Shown here piece after piece: positions 1-9,828 of a stretch of 64,000 bases of DNA (its first letter is position 1; each line of letters begins with the position of its first letter). The DNA comes from Fagopyrum homotropicum (taxonomy: Eukaryota; Streptophyta; Magnoliopsida; Caryophyllales; Polygonaceae): assembly GCA_033239125.1 (NCBI GenBank), contig BSWB01000008.1:8276001-8340000 (forward strand). The letters run 5' to 3'. The position numbers and the translations under genes were made by a program. Below the pieces are notes generated by a model. That model searched no databases and had not been told where the DNA came from. It saw nothing but the letters and a program-made list of their open reading frames with translations.

Positions 1-3000
1 AGCCAGGGGCAATCATCAAATGGAGGAAACAATACGGGAAAGGAGAAGCCGGATCCTATGTTGGAAACAATCTTGGGAAAGCTTCAAGGGTTGGAGAACC
101 GCATCATCAAGGTTGATGATCAAATTTCTAAGGTTGACAAAGCTCAAAAGGTTTTGGAAAACCAAATGTTCAACCATGCGGAGGAAGTTCCTAGAAATCA
201 AGGGAAACTTCCAGGAAAAACGGAGGACAACCCTAAAGGAAGGGTAATGGCGATTACAACTAGGAGCGGAGTGACTACCACCGATCCGCAGCCTACGTTC
301 GTTGAAGTCCCCGTGGAGAAGGGCAAAGAAAAGGGGAAGGAGAAGGAAGACGTCTATGTTCCTCCTCCAGCTTTCAAACCTCCCCTACCGTTCCCTCAAT
401 CTAGAGCGCGAGCGCGCCTAGATAAACAATTTGGTAAGTTTATAGAACTCATGAGCAAGCTGCATATTAATATACCTTTCATTGATGCCATTGTAGGTAT
501 GCCGGCTTATGGCAAGTTCTTGAAGGAGCTCCTCTCTAACAAGAGGAAGCTAGAAGATTTTGGTGAAGTCAAGATGAGTTCGGATTCTTCGGATCTCATC
601 AAGACTATGAAGGAGAAAATGCCCCCAAAGCTGAAAGATCCGGGGTCATTTTGCATTCCCATTGGAGTGGGAGAGGTCACATATGACGCTTTATGTGACT
701 TGGGAGCAAGTGTGAGCATCATACCACTTGCATTGTGCAGGAAGATCGGTTTAGGCGACCCTAAACCGGTGAAGATGACGTTATACATGGCGGATCGATC
801 CATTACTCGCCCCGTCGGCATTGTAGAAGACGTCCCGGTCAAGCTAGGCAAGTTCTTTGTTCCCATTGATTTTGTCGTGCTTGACATTCCTGCGGATAGT
901 CCGGTCCCGATCATACTCGGAAGGCCGTTTCTTGCAACTTCTGGCTGCATGGTCGATTGCAAGAATGGGAGGCTCGCTTTTGATATTGGGGAAGAGAAAG
1001 TAGAATTCGTTCTTTCCACTCTAGTGAAGGAGCCAATCTTTGATGAGGATATTTACAATGTCCAAGACGAAGAAGGTTTATCTAGGGAAGAGGTAAGTGC
1101 AATTCTCTTTAACGATCCTTTGCAAAAGGTTATTACTATGAGTCTAACCGATGTAGGAGAAGAGGAAGAGTGCAAAGAGGAAATTAAAGCCTTAGGAGCA
1201 CAAGAAGAGATGTATGAAGTGGAGTTTGAGATACTCCACGATGAGGCTGAAAATACTCGAATCCACGGTCATACTCTGTATTCCACGACCGTGGATTCCA
1301 CGACCAAAATCAACCTCCATTCCAGAGGATATTACGGCCGTGGAACTCCAGAGGAGACCGTAATTTTGGCCGTGGAAGATGGTGATCGGCATACTTCTCC
1401 AACTTCTTCTAATTCTTCTCCAAACCATCCAACCTCCTTAGAAACTTCTAAGGAAACATCGGAAGCTCCTCAAGGATCATTGGAAGCTCCGAAAGCAATG
1501 GAACTCAAACCACTTCCTACTCATCTAAGGTACGCTTTTCTTGGATCTAATTCCACCTTCCCGGTTATCGTTAGTTCCGAATTAAGCATAGATGAACATG
1601 AACAGCTCATGATTGTCCTTAGGAAACATAGAAAAGCCATAGGCTATACTATTGAGGACTTAGTAGGAATTAAACCCTCCCTATGCATGCATGAGATACT
1701 AATGGAGGAGGACTTTAGAACTTCAAGACAACCTCAAAGGCGGTTGAATCCGACCATGAAGGAGGTTGTCAAGAAGGAAATTCTTAAACTTCTTGATGCA
1801 GGTATCATCTATCCTATCTCCGATAGCAAGTGGGTGAGCCCAGTTCAAGTAGTTCCGAAGAAGGGAGGAATGACAGTCATCACCAATAAGAACAACGAAC
1901 TCATTCCTACCCGAACTGTAACTGGATGGCGAATGTGCATAGACTACCGCAAGCTCAACAATGCAACGCGGAAGGATCACTTTCCATTGCCATTCATCGA
2001 TCAAATGCTTGAAAGGTTAGCACAACATTCATACTTTTGCTACCTTGACGGCTATAGTGGTTTCTTTCAGATCCCGATACATCCGGATGATCAAGAGAAG
2101 ACCACATTCACGTGCCCTTGGGGTACGTTCGCTTATAGGAGAATGCCGTTCGGGCTTTGCAACGCCCCAGCCACCTTTCAACGGTGCATGATGGCCATCT
2201 TCTCCGAATATGTAGAGGAAATCATGGAAGTCTTCATGGACGACTTCTCCGTTTACGGTTCCTCTTTTAACGATTGTCTTTCTAACTTTTCTCTTGTTTT
2301 GCAAAGATGTGAAGACACTAACCTAGTTCTTAATTGGGAGAAGTGTCAATTCATGGTTAAGGAAGGAATCGTGTTAGGTCACTTAGTCTCTAGTAGAGGG
2401 ATAGAGGTAGACAAAGCTAAAATAGAGACCATAGAGAAACTTCCTCCCCCAATTTCGGTGAAGGGAATAAGAAGTTTCCTAGGACATGCTGGATTTTATA
2501 GACGTTTCATTCAGGACTTTTCTAAGATATCAAAACCTCTCACTAATCTATTGATGAAGGATGCGGTTTTTGAGTTTTCACAGGAATGTCTAGATGCGTT
2601 CAACACCATTCGGCAAGCTCTAATTTCAGCACCCATTATCCAACCCCCGGATTGGACTCTCCCTTTCGAGATTATGTGTGATGCTAGTGACGTAGCCATT
2701 GGAGCTGTTCTTGGGCAACGAAAGGAAGGACGAACCCACGCCATATACTATGCTAGCAAGACGCTAGACGAAGCCCAGCTCAACTACGCCACTACGGAAA
2801 AAGAGTTTCTAGCCATTGTCTACGCTATTGACAAGTTTCGCTCTTATCTTGTAGGTGCAAAGGTGATTATCTACACGGATCATGCTGCGATCCGGTACCT
2901 CCTTGCAAAGAAAGACGCGAAGCCAAGGCTAATTAGATGGATTCTTCTCCTACAAGAATTCGATCTTGAGATCCGCGACAAGAAAGGCTCGGAAAATTCT

Positions 3001-4404
3001 GTTGCGGATCATTTGAGTCGTCTAACACATCTAGAGGACGACCATTTACCCATTGATGACTCCTTCCCGGACGAACACCTACATATCATAGAGGAGTGCA
3101 TCAAGGTAATCTCCAAAGGTAACGAACCATGGTTTGCTGACTTCGTTAACTATTTGGTTTGCCAGGAGATACCACCCGGACTGTCATACGCACAAAGGAA
3201 GAAGTTCTTCAAGGACGTCCGAGAATACCATTGGAACGAGCCTCTCCTCTTCAAGAGAGGTCCGGATGGCATCATCCGGCGATGTGTGCCGGAAGATGAG
3301 ATGCAAAGTGTCATCCGTCATTGTCATTCACTACCTTGTGGAGGACACGCTAGTTCGAACAAAACTAGCGCAAAGGTATTGCAATCTGGATTCTATTGGC
3401 CTACTTTATTTAAAGATGTACAATCCTTTGTTTCTTGTTGCGATGCTTGTCAAAGAACAGGCAATATCTCTAGGAGGAACGAGATGCCCCTCAACAACAT
3501 CCAGGAGGTGGAGATTTTCGACGTTTGGGGAGTCGATTTCATGGGACCATTCCCTTCTTCTTGTGGAAACCAATACATACTATTGGCGGTAGATTACGTC
3601 TCCAGATGGGTCGAAGCAATTGCCTCTCCCACAAATGATGCCATGGTGGTGGTCAAGTTCTTCAACAAGACCATCTTTCCGCGATTCGGGACGCCAAGGA
3701 CGATCATTAGTGATGGAGGTTCTCACTTCATAGCCCGTCGCTTTGAAGCTCTTCTAACCAAGTATGGGGTTACTCACAAGATCGCCACCCCTTACCATCC
3801 ACAAACGAGTGGACAAGTTGAGATCTCAAATAGGGAGATCAAGGGAATTCTAGAGAAGACGGTTTCAAGGACTAGGAAGGATTGGTCCCTGAAACTAGAT
3901 GATGCATTATGGGCATACCGGACTGCATACAAGACTCCCATAGGAACCACACCATACAACCTTGTGTATGGGAAGTCTTGTCATTTGCCGGTAGAGCTAG
4001 AGCACAAAGCGTTTTGGGCTATCAAATGGCTGAATTTCGGCATGAAGGAAGCGGGAGAGAAGCGTCTCCTAGACATCAACGAGCTGGATGAACTCCGTTT
4101 GAACGCCTATGAAAACGCTAAGATCTACAAGGAAAGAGCAAAGCGTTGGCATGATAAGCATATCATTCCAAAGGACTTCCAAGAAGGAGATCAAGTTCTC
4201 CTCTTCAATTCGAGACTTCGCCTCTTTCCAGGTAAGTTAAAATCTCGTTGGACTGGACCTTTTCTAATTAAGCGTATTTTCCCCCATGGTGCAGTTGAAG
4301 TATGGGGTGAAGCTAGTGGAAGTTTTAAGGTGAACGGCCAACGACTCAAGAAGTACTCACCGGAACTCCAAGCTGAGGAGTTTGCACCTACCGCACTCGA
4401 ATAG
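1..4404 (+). CDS. Element A gag-pol polyprotein (3' part of gag plus complete pol)
   Basis: Polyprotein that would be cut by its own protease into coat, protease, reverse transcriptase/RNase H and integrase. The frame is open from base 1; the first ATG (58) is not the true start. Visible in order: gag tail; aspartic protease motif DLGAS near base 697; a linker (about 1240-1500) carrying CCACGGCCGTGG-type dyads in frame; reverse transcriptase with catalytic FMDD at about 2233-2244; RNase H with the ATTEKE and YTDHAA blocks (about 2790-2890); integrase zinc finger HHCC (CHS...GGH...CDAC, about 3325-3450) and a D-D-35-E core (VDFMGPF, ISDGG, GQVE). No stop or frameshift. The clade call rests on the domain order, the tRNA-Asp primer site of related copies and the ORF3 downstream. 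Confidence 0.93.
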   Translation, partial: SQGQSSNGGNNTGKEKPDPMLETILGKLQGLENRIIKVDDQISKVDKAQKVLENQMFNHAEEVPRNQGKLPGKTEDNPKGRVMAITTRSGVTTTDPQPTFVEVPVEKGKEKGKEKEDVYVPPPAFKPPLPFPQSRARARLDKQFGKFIELMSKLHINIPFIDAIVGMPAYGKFLKELLSNKRKLEDFGEVKMSSDSSDLIKTMKEKMPPKLKDPGSFCIPIGVGEVTYDALCDLGASVSIIPLALCRKIGLGDPKPVKMTLYMADRSITRPVGIVEDVPVKLGKFFVPIDFVVLDIPADSPVPIILGRPFLATSGCMVDCKNGRLAFDIGEEKVEFVLSTLVKEPIFDEDIYNVQDEEGLSREEVSAILFNDPLQKVITMSLTDVGEEEECKEEIKALGAQEEMYEVEFEILHDEAENTRIHGHTLYSTTVDSTTKINLHSRGYYGRGTPEETVILAVEDGDRHTSPTSSNSSPNHPTSLETSKETSEAPQGSLEAPKAMELKPLPTHLRYAFLGSNSTFPVIVSSELSIDEHEQLMIVLRKHRKAIGYTIEDLVGIKPSLCMHEILMEEDFRTSRQPQRRLNPTMKEVVKKEILKLLDAGIIYPISDSKWVSPVQVVPKKGGMTVITNKNNELIPTRTVTGWRMCIDYRKLNNATRKDHFPLPFIDQMLERLAQHSYFCYLDGYSGFFQIPIHPDDQEKTTFTCPWGTFAYRRMPFGLCNAPATFQRCMMAIFSEYVEEIMEVFMDDFSVYGSSFNDCLSNFSLVLQRCEDTNLVLNWEKCQFMVKEGIVLGHLVSSRGIEVDKAKIETIEKLPPPISVKGIRSFLGHAGFYRRFIQDFSKISKPLTNLLMKDAVFEFSQECLDAFNTIRQALISAPIIQPPDWTLPFEIMCDASDVAIGAVLGQRKEGRTHAIYYASKTLDEAQLNYATTEKEFLAIVYAIDKFRSYLVGAKVIIYTDHAAIRYLLAKKDAKPRLIRWILLLQEFDLEIRDKKGSENSVADHLSRLTHLEDDHLPIDDSFPDEHLHIIEECIKVISKGNEPWFADFVNYLVCQEIPPGLSYAQRKKFFKDVREYHWNEPLLFKRGPDGIIRRCVPEDEMQSVIRHCHSLPCGGHASSNKTSAKVLQSGFYWPTLFKDVQSFVSCCDACQRTGNISRRNEMPLNNIQEVEIFDVWGVDFMGPFPSSCGNQYILLAVDYVSRWVEAIASPTNDAMVVVKFFNKTIFPRFGTPRTIISDGGSHFIARRFEALLTKYGVTHKIATPYHPQTSGQVEISNREIKGILEKTVSRTRKDWSLKLDDALWAYRTAYKTPIGTTPYNLVYGKSCHLPVELEHKAFWAIKWLNFGMKEAGEKRLLDINELDELRLNAYENAKIYKERAKRWHDKHIIPKDFQEGDQVLLFNSRLRLFPGKLKSRWTGPFLIKRIFPHGAVEVWGEASGSFKVNGQRLKKYSPELQAEEFAPTALE

Positions 4405-4445
4405 GTGCGAGATTGGTCTAGCTACGGACCTTAAACAAAGCGCTT

Positions 4446-4463
4446 CTTGGGAGGCAACCCAAG
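4446..4463 (+). other. Conserved AGGCAA-loop RNA hairpin after pol (A)
   Basis: CTTGGG-AGGCAA-CCCAAG, a perfect 6-bp stem 42 nt after the pol stop, preceded by a GACCTTAAA...GCGCTT block. The same structure occurs after pol or gag in B, C, F, H and I, with compensatory stem changes in F and H. Function unknown. Confidence 0.75.
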
Positions 4464-4648
4464 GTATTGCATTCTCGTTTTTGTTTTCGATTCATAGATT
4501 AGCTTAGAATAGACGTTTTCGCTTTGTTTTGCCTCGATTTCTTCCGGTATGTTCGTGTTTTTGGTTGTAGGAATGATGGAAAAGGAGAAAGGAGGGATAA
4601 TGTCAAAGAAAAGCGACGAAATTTGGACTTTGAAGCTTTACAGAGGGT

Positions 4649-4801
4649 TCCACGGTCTAAATCACGGTCGTCATAGCTACAGTGGCCGTAATTCTCAAAA
4701 GCCTGTGAAAAATCACCAAAACCACGGGTCCGTACATTTCCACGGCCGTGGAATGCCCCGACAGACCGTGATTTTTGAAATTTTGCCTGCGAGTATAAAA
4801 G
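4649..4801 (+). promoter_or_regulatory. Internal promoter-like module before ORF3 (A)
   Basis: A cluster of dyad half-sites with a full CCACGGCCGTGG at 4740-4751 ends about 40 nt before TATAAAAG at 4794-4801. The arrangement copies that of the LTR promoter of the same element (dyads 8428-8572, TATA 8639). The TATA lies 446 bp before the ORF3 ATG, a spacing kept in B, C and I. Promoter activity is inferred. Confidence 0.6.
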
Positions 4802-4892
4802 CCACACTTCGTCACAAAAACACCACAATCCTTCCCCAATTCCACGACCTAGATACCGAAAACACGAACCCTCTCCAAATTCTTCATTTTCT

Positions 4893-4909
4893 AATCGTTT
4901 TCAACGATT
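4893..4909 (+). other. Leader hairpin before ORF3 (A)
   Basis: AATCGTT-TTC-AACGATT, a perfect 7-bp inverted repeat about 100 bp after the internal TATA box. An identical copy is in B (15298-15314); a shorter form is in C near 21672-21690. The rest of 4405-5239 holds no ORF that I trust; it has another dyad (5195-5206) just before the ORF3 start. Confidence 0.5.
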
Positions 4910-5239
4910 CTTCGTCCTAAACTGCAGCAAATCCAACCACGAACAAGATTCAAGCAACAAATCGAGTGGAAAATGATCAACAAACCCGCATTTTGGATTA
5001 TTCAATCCGAAAAAAAAAAAGAGGTTATTTCCTTCTCTTCGATTCTAGTGGATTTGGTTCGTTTTTGCCATAGATTTTTAGGAAGAACTGATAAAGATTG
5101 GAAGAAATTAGATTAGGACTGCTTGTTGTGGTGAGATTGGGTGAATTTGCTGAGATTCACAAGATTCTGTCTAGAATTACGGTCTCTGGAGGTTCCACGG
5201 CCGTGGTTTTCGAAGAACAGACCGTAATTTTGAACAGAA

Positions 5240-6802
5240 ATGGATTTCGTAAGGAGAGTTTCGGGAAGGATAAAGGAGAAGAAAGGGGACCAAAATAAGA
5301 AAAGAAAGGGCAACCCCTCCACATCTAGGGCACCACCACCCTCATCTCCCTCACCACCATCCTCACCTTCACCTCCATCTTCACCACCTCACCCTAGCAT
5401 CCCAACCATACATGATGACCACCTAGCTGCATTTGAGAAGATAGAGAAGAGGGCAGTGATTGGCCCTAGGTATTTGTTGTTGGAGGATCTACATCCTCTC
5501 AACATAGTTGACGATCTTACATGGCTCTTGGATAGAGCCGGATTGACCGTCTTCACGAACATTCGTGAAGATGCCTATGAGGAGATCACCCGAGAGGTTG
5601 TGACATCTTTCGAGCACAGCCATGTTGATAGGACTGTCTCCTTCCGTCTCATGAATCGAGACTACCAGTTGAGTATAGTTGAGTTTGGAGCCATTTTCGG
5701 GTTCCATGAGACCTACAATGGTCGATTCCCTAGCGGTATCTACCCTAAGGATTTCTGGGAGGAGGTAGCCATGATCTACGCCGACGAGGACCGTTGGCAA
5801 CCCGCTGATACCAAGGCTAGATTGATGTACCATCTAGCCTTGAAGATAGCTCACCGTGTTCTTTCGGAGTGTCTCTTTCCTAGGACGGAGACGCCCCAAA
5901 AGATCAAGACGGATGAGCTATTCCTGCTATACTGTATGCTCTACGGTCGCCGCGCAGATTGTGCTACTCTTTTGGCGGCTACAATGAGTAAATTGAAGAA
6001 CAAGAGGAAGGGGAACATTGGTTATGGAGGGATAGTGACCCACATAGCTAGGACATTCGGAGTGGATTTTTCTGGTTGCACCCGCATACCCGCCGTACCT
6101 CTAGGATTACATGCGTTCATGGTTAGGGGACTCATCTTCCCCACACATAGAGGTCCGCCTTATGCGGGCATGCCCTGGGAGAGTAGGACAGGCAGGGGTA
6201 TTGAGTGGCTGCCGGAGTATTCCATTGTGGCGGGACGCCACAATTGGAAGGAGACGTTCGCTGCGATGCATGCGAACAGGCTAGGAGCTCCCCTTTACGT
6301 TCCACCGCCAGTTGTGGATGAGGAGGAGATGGGAGAGCAGTACGAGAGTGGTGGAGGAGCGGAGCAGGAGTTCGGCTCGTTTCCGGATCAGCCGGAAGCG
6401 GCCCCGGATGTACCTAGGCGCTCTCCACGCCCAGCTAGAGCTTCAGGCTCATCATCTCGCCGCGCCAGCATGAGTGAGAGGCCCACGTGGATGACTACAC
6501 CTCCCACTTGGTACGATACACCCCCTCCTTGGTCCACGACGCAGCCAGCAGCACCACCACCACCACCAGCACCAGCCGATGCCCCCGCATGGTATGGTCA
6601 CCCCCCGGGATGGTACGAGCAGATGCCGGATTGGGCTACCGGACTTTCAGAGAGAGTCGGAGCACTAGAGATCCGGGCGGATGCTAGAGACGGACGCCTA
6701 GACGACCTCGACCACATGATGAGGGACGTCTACCGCCAGCAGTTTGGGCGGTTCTATGATCCGAGTTTCTCTCCATTCCCACCACCACCGCCGCCGCAGT
6801 GA
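5240..6802 (+). CDS. Element A ORF3 (Athila ORF-1-like protein, 520 aa)
   Basis: Open 520-codon ORF in the position called env-like in Athila elements. The N-terminus is basic (about residues 1-30), then a Ser/Pro-rich low-complexity stretch (about 30-55), then a conserved globular region (about 60-330) containing blocks such as RTETPQK and GGIVTHIA. An acidic, Pro/Trp/Tyr-rich C-terminal part follows, with a short helical or coiled-coil-like segment near residues 470-500 and a poly-Pro end. I see no signal peptide and no transmembrane stretch, so a true envelope role is not supported. It resembles the plant 'Athila ORF-1 / putative plant transposon protein' families; biochemical function unknown. 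The homologous region is in B (full length) and, broken, in C, F and I. Start chosen at the first ATG, followed by a Lys/Arg-rich N-terminus. Confidence 0.88.
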   Translation: MDFVRRVSGRIKEKKGDQNKKRKGNPSTSRAPPPSSPSPPSSPSPPSSPPHPSIPTIHDDHLAAFEKIEKRAVIGPRYLLLEDLHPLNIVDDLTWLLDRAGLTVFTNIREDAYEEITREVVTSFEHSHVDRTVSFRLMNRDYQLSIVEFGAIFGFHETYNGRFPSGIYPKDFWEEVAMIYADEDRWQPADTKARLMYHLALKIAHRVLSECLFPRTETPQKIKTDELFLLYCMLYGRRADCATLLAATMSKLKNKRKGNIGYGGIVTHIARTFGVDFSGCTRIPAVPLGLHAFMVRGLIFPTHRGPPYAGMPWESRTGRGIEWLPEYSIVAGRHNWKETFAAMHANRLGAPLYVPPPVVDEEEMGEQYESGGGAEQEFGSFPDQPEAAPDVPRRSPRPARASGSSSRRASMSERPTWMTTPPTWYDTPPPWSTTQPAAPPPPPAPADAPAWYGHPPGWYEQMPDWATGLSERVGALEIRADARDGRLDDLDHMMRDVYRQQFGRFYDPSFSPFPPPPPPQ

Positions 6803-8141
6803 TCGATGCATGACAGTTTGTTTTAGACATTCCCGCCACCACTTGTGAGTTTCTTTTTTCTTTTGCTTTCTTTTGTTCTTTCTTGTGAACATTAGGGACA
6901 ATGTTCGCCCTAAGTATGGGGTGGGATGTACTAAATGTTTGTAATAACTCTACTCTATATGTTGCTTCCATTACGAGACTATCATTGCATGTTCATTATA
7001 TGTTACATGTTTCATTCTTGCATTGCATGAAAAGTGACTTGAAAAACCCATAAAAATTGAAAAATTTTGAAAATTTTGTGCTTCTAATGAATTGAGATGA
7101 TTTCCATGATAATCACTACTTGTGAATTGAGTTTGATGACAATTGCATGCTTAAAAGGATTGTAAATTGAAATGAATTTGAATGAATGAATTTTACCTCT
7201 TTTACAAGCTTTATAATGTGAAAACGTTACCTAAATCATGTTGAGAGATTGAAGTTGAAATCACATTATAAGTTCCTATACTTCTTGTTGAAATGATTAA
7301 GGCAATTCGATACTTTCTTTCTTCTTTCTTTGATCATCTAGCTCCTCATTGAAATATTAGCCTCCCTTACCTATCCGGGAATTTGGAGAAGTGAATGAGA
7401 AAAAGGCATGTTTGATGTGGGAGGGCCATGAGAGCAATTATTTGCAATCAATCGAATAGAAAGAAATTATAAGTTTGGGGAAGTCAATCATGACGATGAG
7501 TAACTCGGCACCATTCACATAGCCGGGTGTTTGTGTCTTGCCAAAGTCGGATTGAGCGATATTCCTAGCGGATTATGGTATGTGCGCTAAGGGTTTGAGG
7601 CATCTCTTGCAATTTTGAGAAACGCCAATCTCCTAGGCTTCGGTTTTTGTGCACCTCTATCCATAACTCCAAAAGTAAAGTCGAAAAAGAAGAGAGCAAA
7701 GCTCTAAGTGAAGTGTTGCGGAAACCGCAAAAGAAGAAGAAGGTAGTTGTCCACTTTCCCGGATTTATGCACCACTCTCCCTTAAAGTTTTCCCTTCCCT
7801 TCCATATTCTAGACCCTTTTTTCTTTAAAAGTCCTTAAGATCAAAGGAATGTTATATGGCTTGGTGATCTAAATTGAAGTTCTTATGATTGATTTTGATA
7901 ATATTTGAAGGTTATAATGCTTGTTTGGAAGTTAAATTGATTCGTGAGTTTTCTTTGCCTTTTACTCTCTAATCAAGTGTGTGAAAGTTTGAAAAACGAT
8001 TGAAGCAAGGTTTGAGAATGATCTATTCTTTAGAAGTCACTTTCATCCAAAAGAAGGTACACATATTTCATCCTAACTCTTGTTTAAAACTTTTTGAAAG
8101 ACCTTGCTTAGGGACAAGCAAGTACTAAGTATGGGGTTATT
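6803..8141 (+). other. Non-coding 3' region of A with two PPT modules
   Basis: About 1.3 kb with no credible ORF. It opens with a pyrimidine-rich run, then an internal module: hairpin GAACATT-AGGGAC-AATGTTC (6887-6906) followed by TAAGTATGGGGTGGG (from 6911). A block at about 7496-7665 is conserved in B, H and I. It ends with a second module: hairpin CTTGCTT-AGGGAC-AAGCAAG (8103-8122) and TAAGTATGGGG (from 8126), the polypurine tract next to the 3' LTR. Confidence 0.75.
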
Positions 8142-9826
8142 TGTTAGCATGAAATATTGTGATATTTTAGGCACGTTTTCTAATCGTATTTGATTCATAT
8201 TGATAGTCTTTGATTGAGCTTTGTGCATATGTGAGCTAGTATTGCCTATATTGTCGATATGGATGTCTACACGAGTTCTATGTTGATTATAGGTGATTTG
8301 GAGCTATTTCCGAACGGAATCGAGCAAAGGAGAGTTGAGTTGATATGTCCATAGATCGAGGACACCTTTTGGAAGCAATTTGGAGTCTTAGATTGAGGAA
8401 TGCACGAATGAAGGCCAAAAACCACGCTCTTACCCTAAATTACGGCCGTGGAAACCAAGTCAGAATTCGATGTTCATTCCAGGGGATATTACGGCCGTGG
8501 AACTAACCGTAGTAGTTTCCACGCCCTAAATTACGGTCGTGAAAAGATTCCACGACCGTGATTTTGGCGAATCTTTTCGCCATGTTTCGAAGCCACGATC
8601 TTTTGAAGATTGGGCCGGGCCGACATTTTGCCCTGCATTATAAAATAGACGGATGAGGCAAGATTCCGTCACCTCGCTTACGACCTTTCAACCCTCGCTT
8701 AGCGGCAAAACGCAAAAACCCTCATCTTGGAGGTAATTTGGAGATCTCATTGAAGATCAAAGTTCATATTGAAGAGTTGCTGTTGGTGATCTTCGTGTTT
8801 GTGGAAGATCGAAGTTGATCGAAGTTCTTGGAGGATTTTGCAAGAAGATCTCTCTTCTTGTTTAGGTTTGATTCAGAATCGGATTGACATCCCGTTTCTC
8901 TTCTTTCCTAAAGATTGTGATTGCTTGGTCCGTTTTGAATCTTTAGATAACACTTGTTCTTGATTGTGATTCTGAGATTCACTTGAAGATTATTGATAGT
9001 TCTTGAAAGTTTTCATCTTTTATCTCTTAATTCTTGAATCAATATCAATATGACAGTTATTGGCTAAAAACCCTTAACAATTCTAAGGTGAAGGGTTGAT
9101 AGTTGTGGCTTAGATGATGATAGATCGATCGTAAACAGATTAGACCCTGAGAGTTAGAGAATTATCGCCGACAACCCTAAATCACGGGCTGTTCTTGAGT
9201 TCCACGACCGTCGAATCTCAAGAACTAACCGTGATTTTCCTTAAGTCTACGAGCCTGCTTTTACTTTAATCTAAAGTTAAAGATTTGCTTTAGCTTAGCT
9301 TGGACTTGTCTTTTCTAGGTGGTAGTGAAGCCTCAACAACCTCTACCTCGATTGTGAGCCTCAACAACCTCAATCGGATAAGTTAGTCTTGATCTTTAGA
9401 TTATAAGTTTGGGTATTTGATACTAATCCTTGCCTTTAGAATCTTTCTATATTGAGCCTCAACAACCTGTATAGGGAGTGTCTTTTAGGTGAATTACATA
9501 AGGTTTTTGGAACCTCAACCGTACGATTACCTTACATTAGTATACCCTTGCATATCTCGACTCTGTCTTTATATCATTAGTATATCTTGAATCAATTGCC
9601 ACAGCTGGATACTTGGATCTTTAGGATTGTTGTTTTCCCGATAATTTGCAAACTCCCATATTCACTTGCTTGATAATCTGCGATCGAGTTCGTTCCACCC
9701 AAATCCCTGTGTTCGATACTCTGGAATTCTTGCTAATCTACGTCGATCCGTACACTGCGGGTTCGCTTGCTTGATTCTAGTTTTATAAATTTAAAGCTTA
9801 TTTGCACACACCTCTAGGGGCGAACA
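8142..9826 (+). repeat. 3' LTR of element A (1685 bp)
   Basis: Begins TGTTAGC after the polypurine tract and ends GCGAACA (TGTT/AACA inverted ends). It matches the B LTR at 18528-20306 over its whole length with small differences. It contains dyad clusters at 8428-8572 and 9179-9237, a TATA box at 8639-8646, repeated GCCTCAACAACCT words (9329-9520), and the U5 block CCGTACACTGCGGGTTCGC shared by other families. The following five bases (ACGGC, 9827-9831) should be the target-site duplication; the partner copy is outside the window. Confidence 0.92.
8428..8670 (+). promoter_or_regulatory. LTR promoter of A: dyad cluster, TATA box and start-site hairpin
   Basis: Several (T/C)(T/C)ACGGCCGTGG-type dyads at 8428-8572 precede TATAAAAT at 8639-8646. 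Immediately downstream, GACGGA (8648-8653) can pair with TCCGTC (8665-8670), placing a hairpin at or near the expected transcription start. TATA position and dyads are seen; transcription is inferred. Confidence 0.6.
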
Positions 9827-9828
9827 AC

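Larger units (their letters stand above)
1..9826 (+). mobile_element. Element A: Athila-type Ty3/gypsy retrotransposon, 5' part outside the window
   Basis: Order seen: end of gag, protease, reverse transcriptase, RNase H, integrase, inter-ORF region with hairpin and TATA box, ORF3, non-coding 3' region with two polypurine-type tracts, 3' LTR ending GCGAACA. The gag reading frame is open from base 1, so the rest of gag, the leader, primer-binding site and 5' LTR lie before the window. The base after the LTR (9827) resumes in the middle of a gag gene of the same family, so A is inserted in element B. No frame break is visible in the part shown; A looks like the youngest element of the left block. 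Confidence 0.9.

Noticed and set aside
507..1019. Minus-strand ORF of 170 codons opposite protease, repeated at 10863-11375
   Set aside because: Shadow of the conserved plus-strand protease frame; no independent motif.
9750..9776. GGGTTCGC in U5 as a tRNA B-box or tRNA gene
   Set aside because: No A box and no cloverleaf; the string is part of the shared LTR end.
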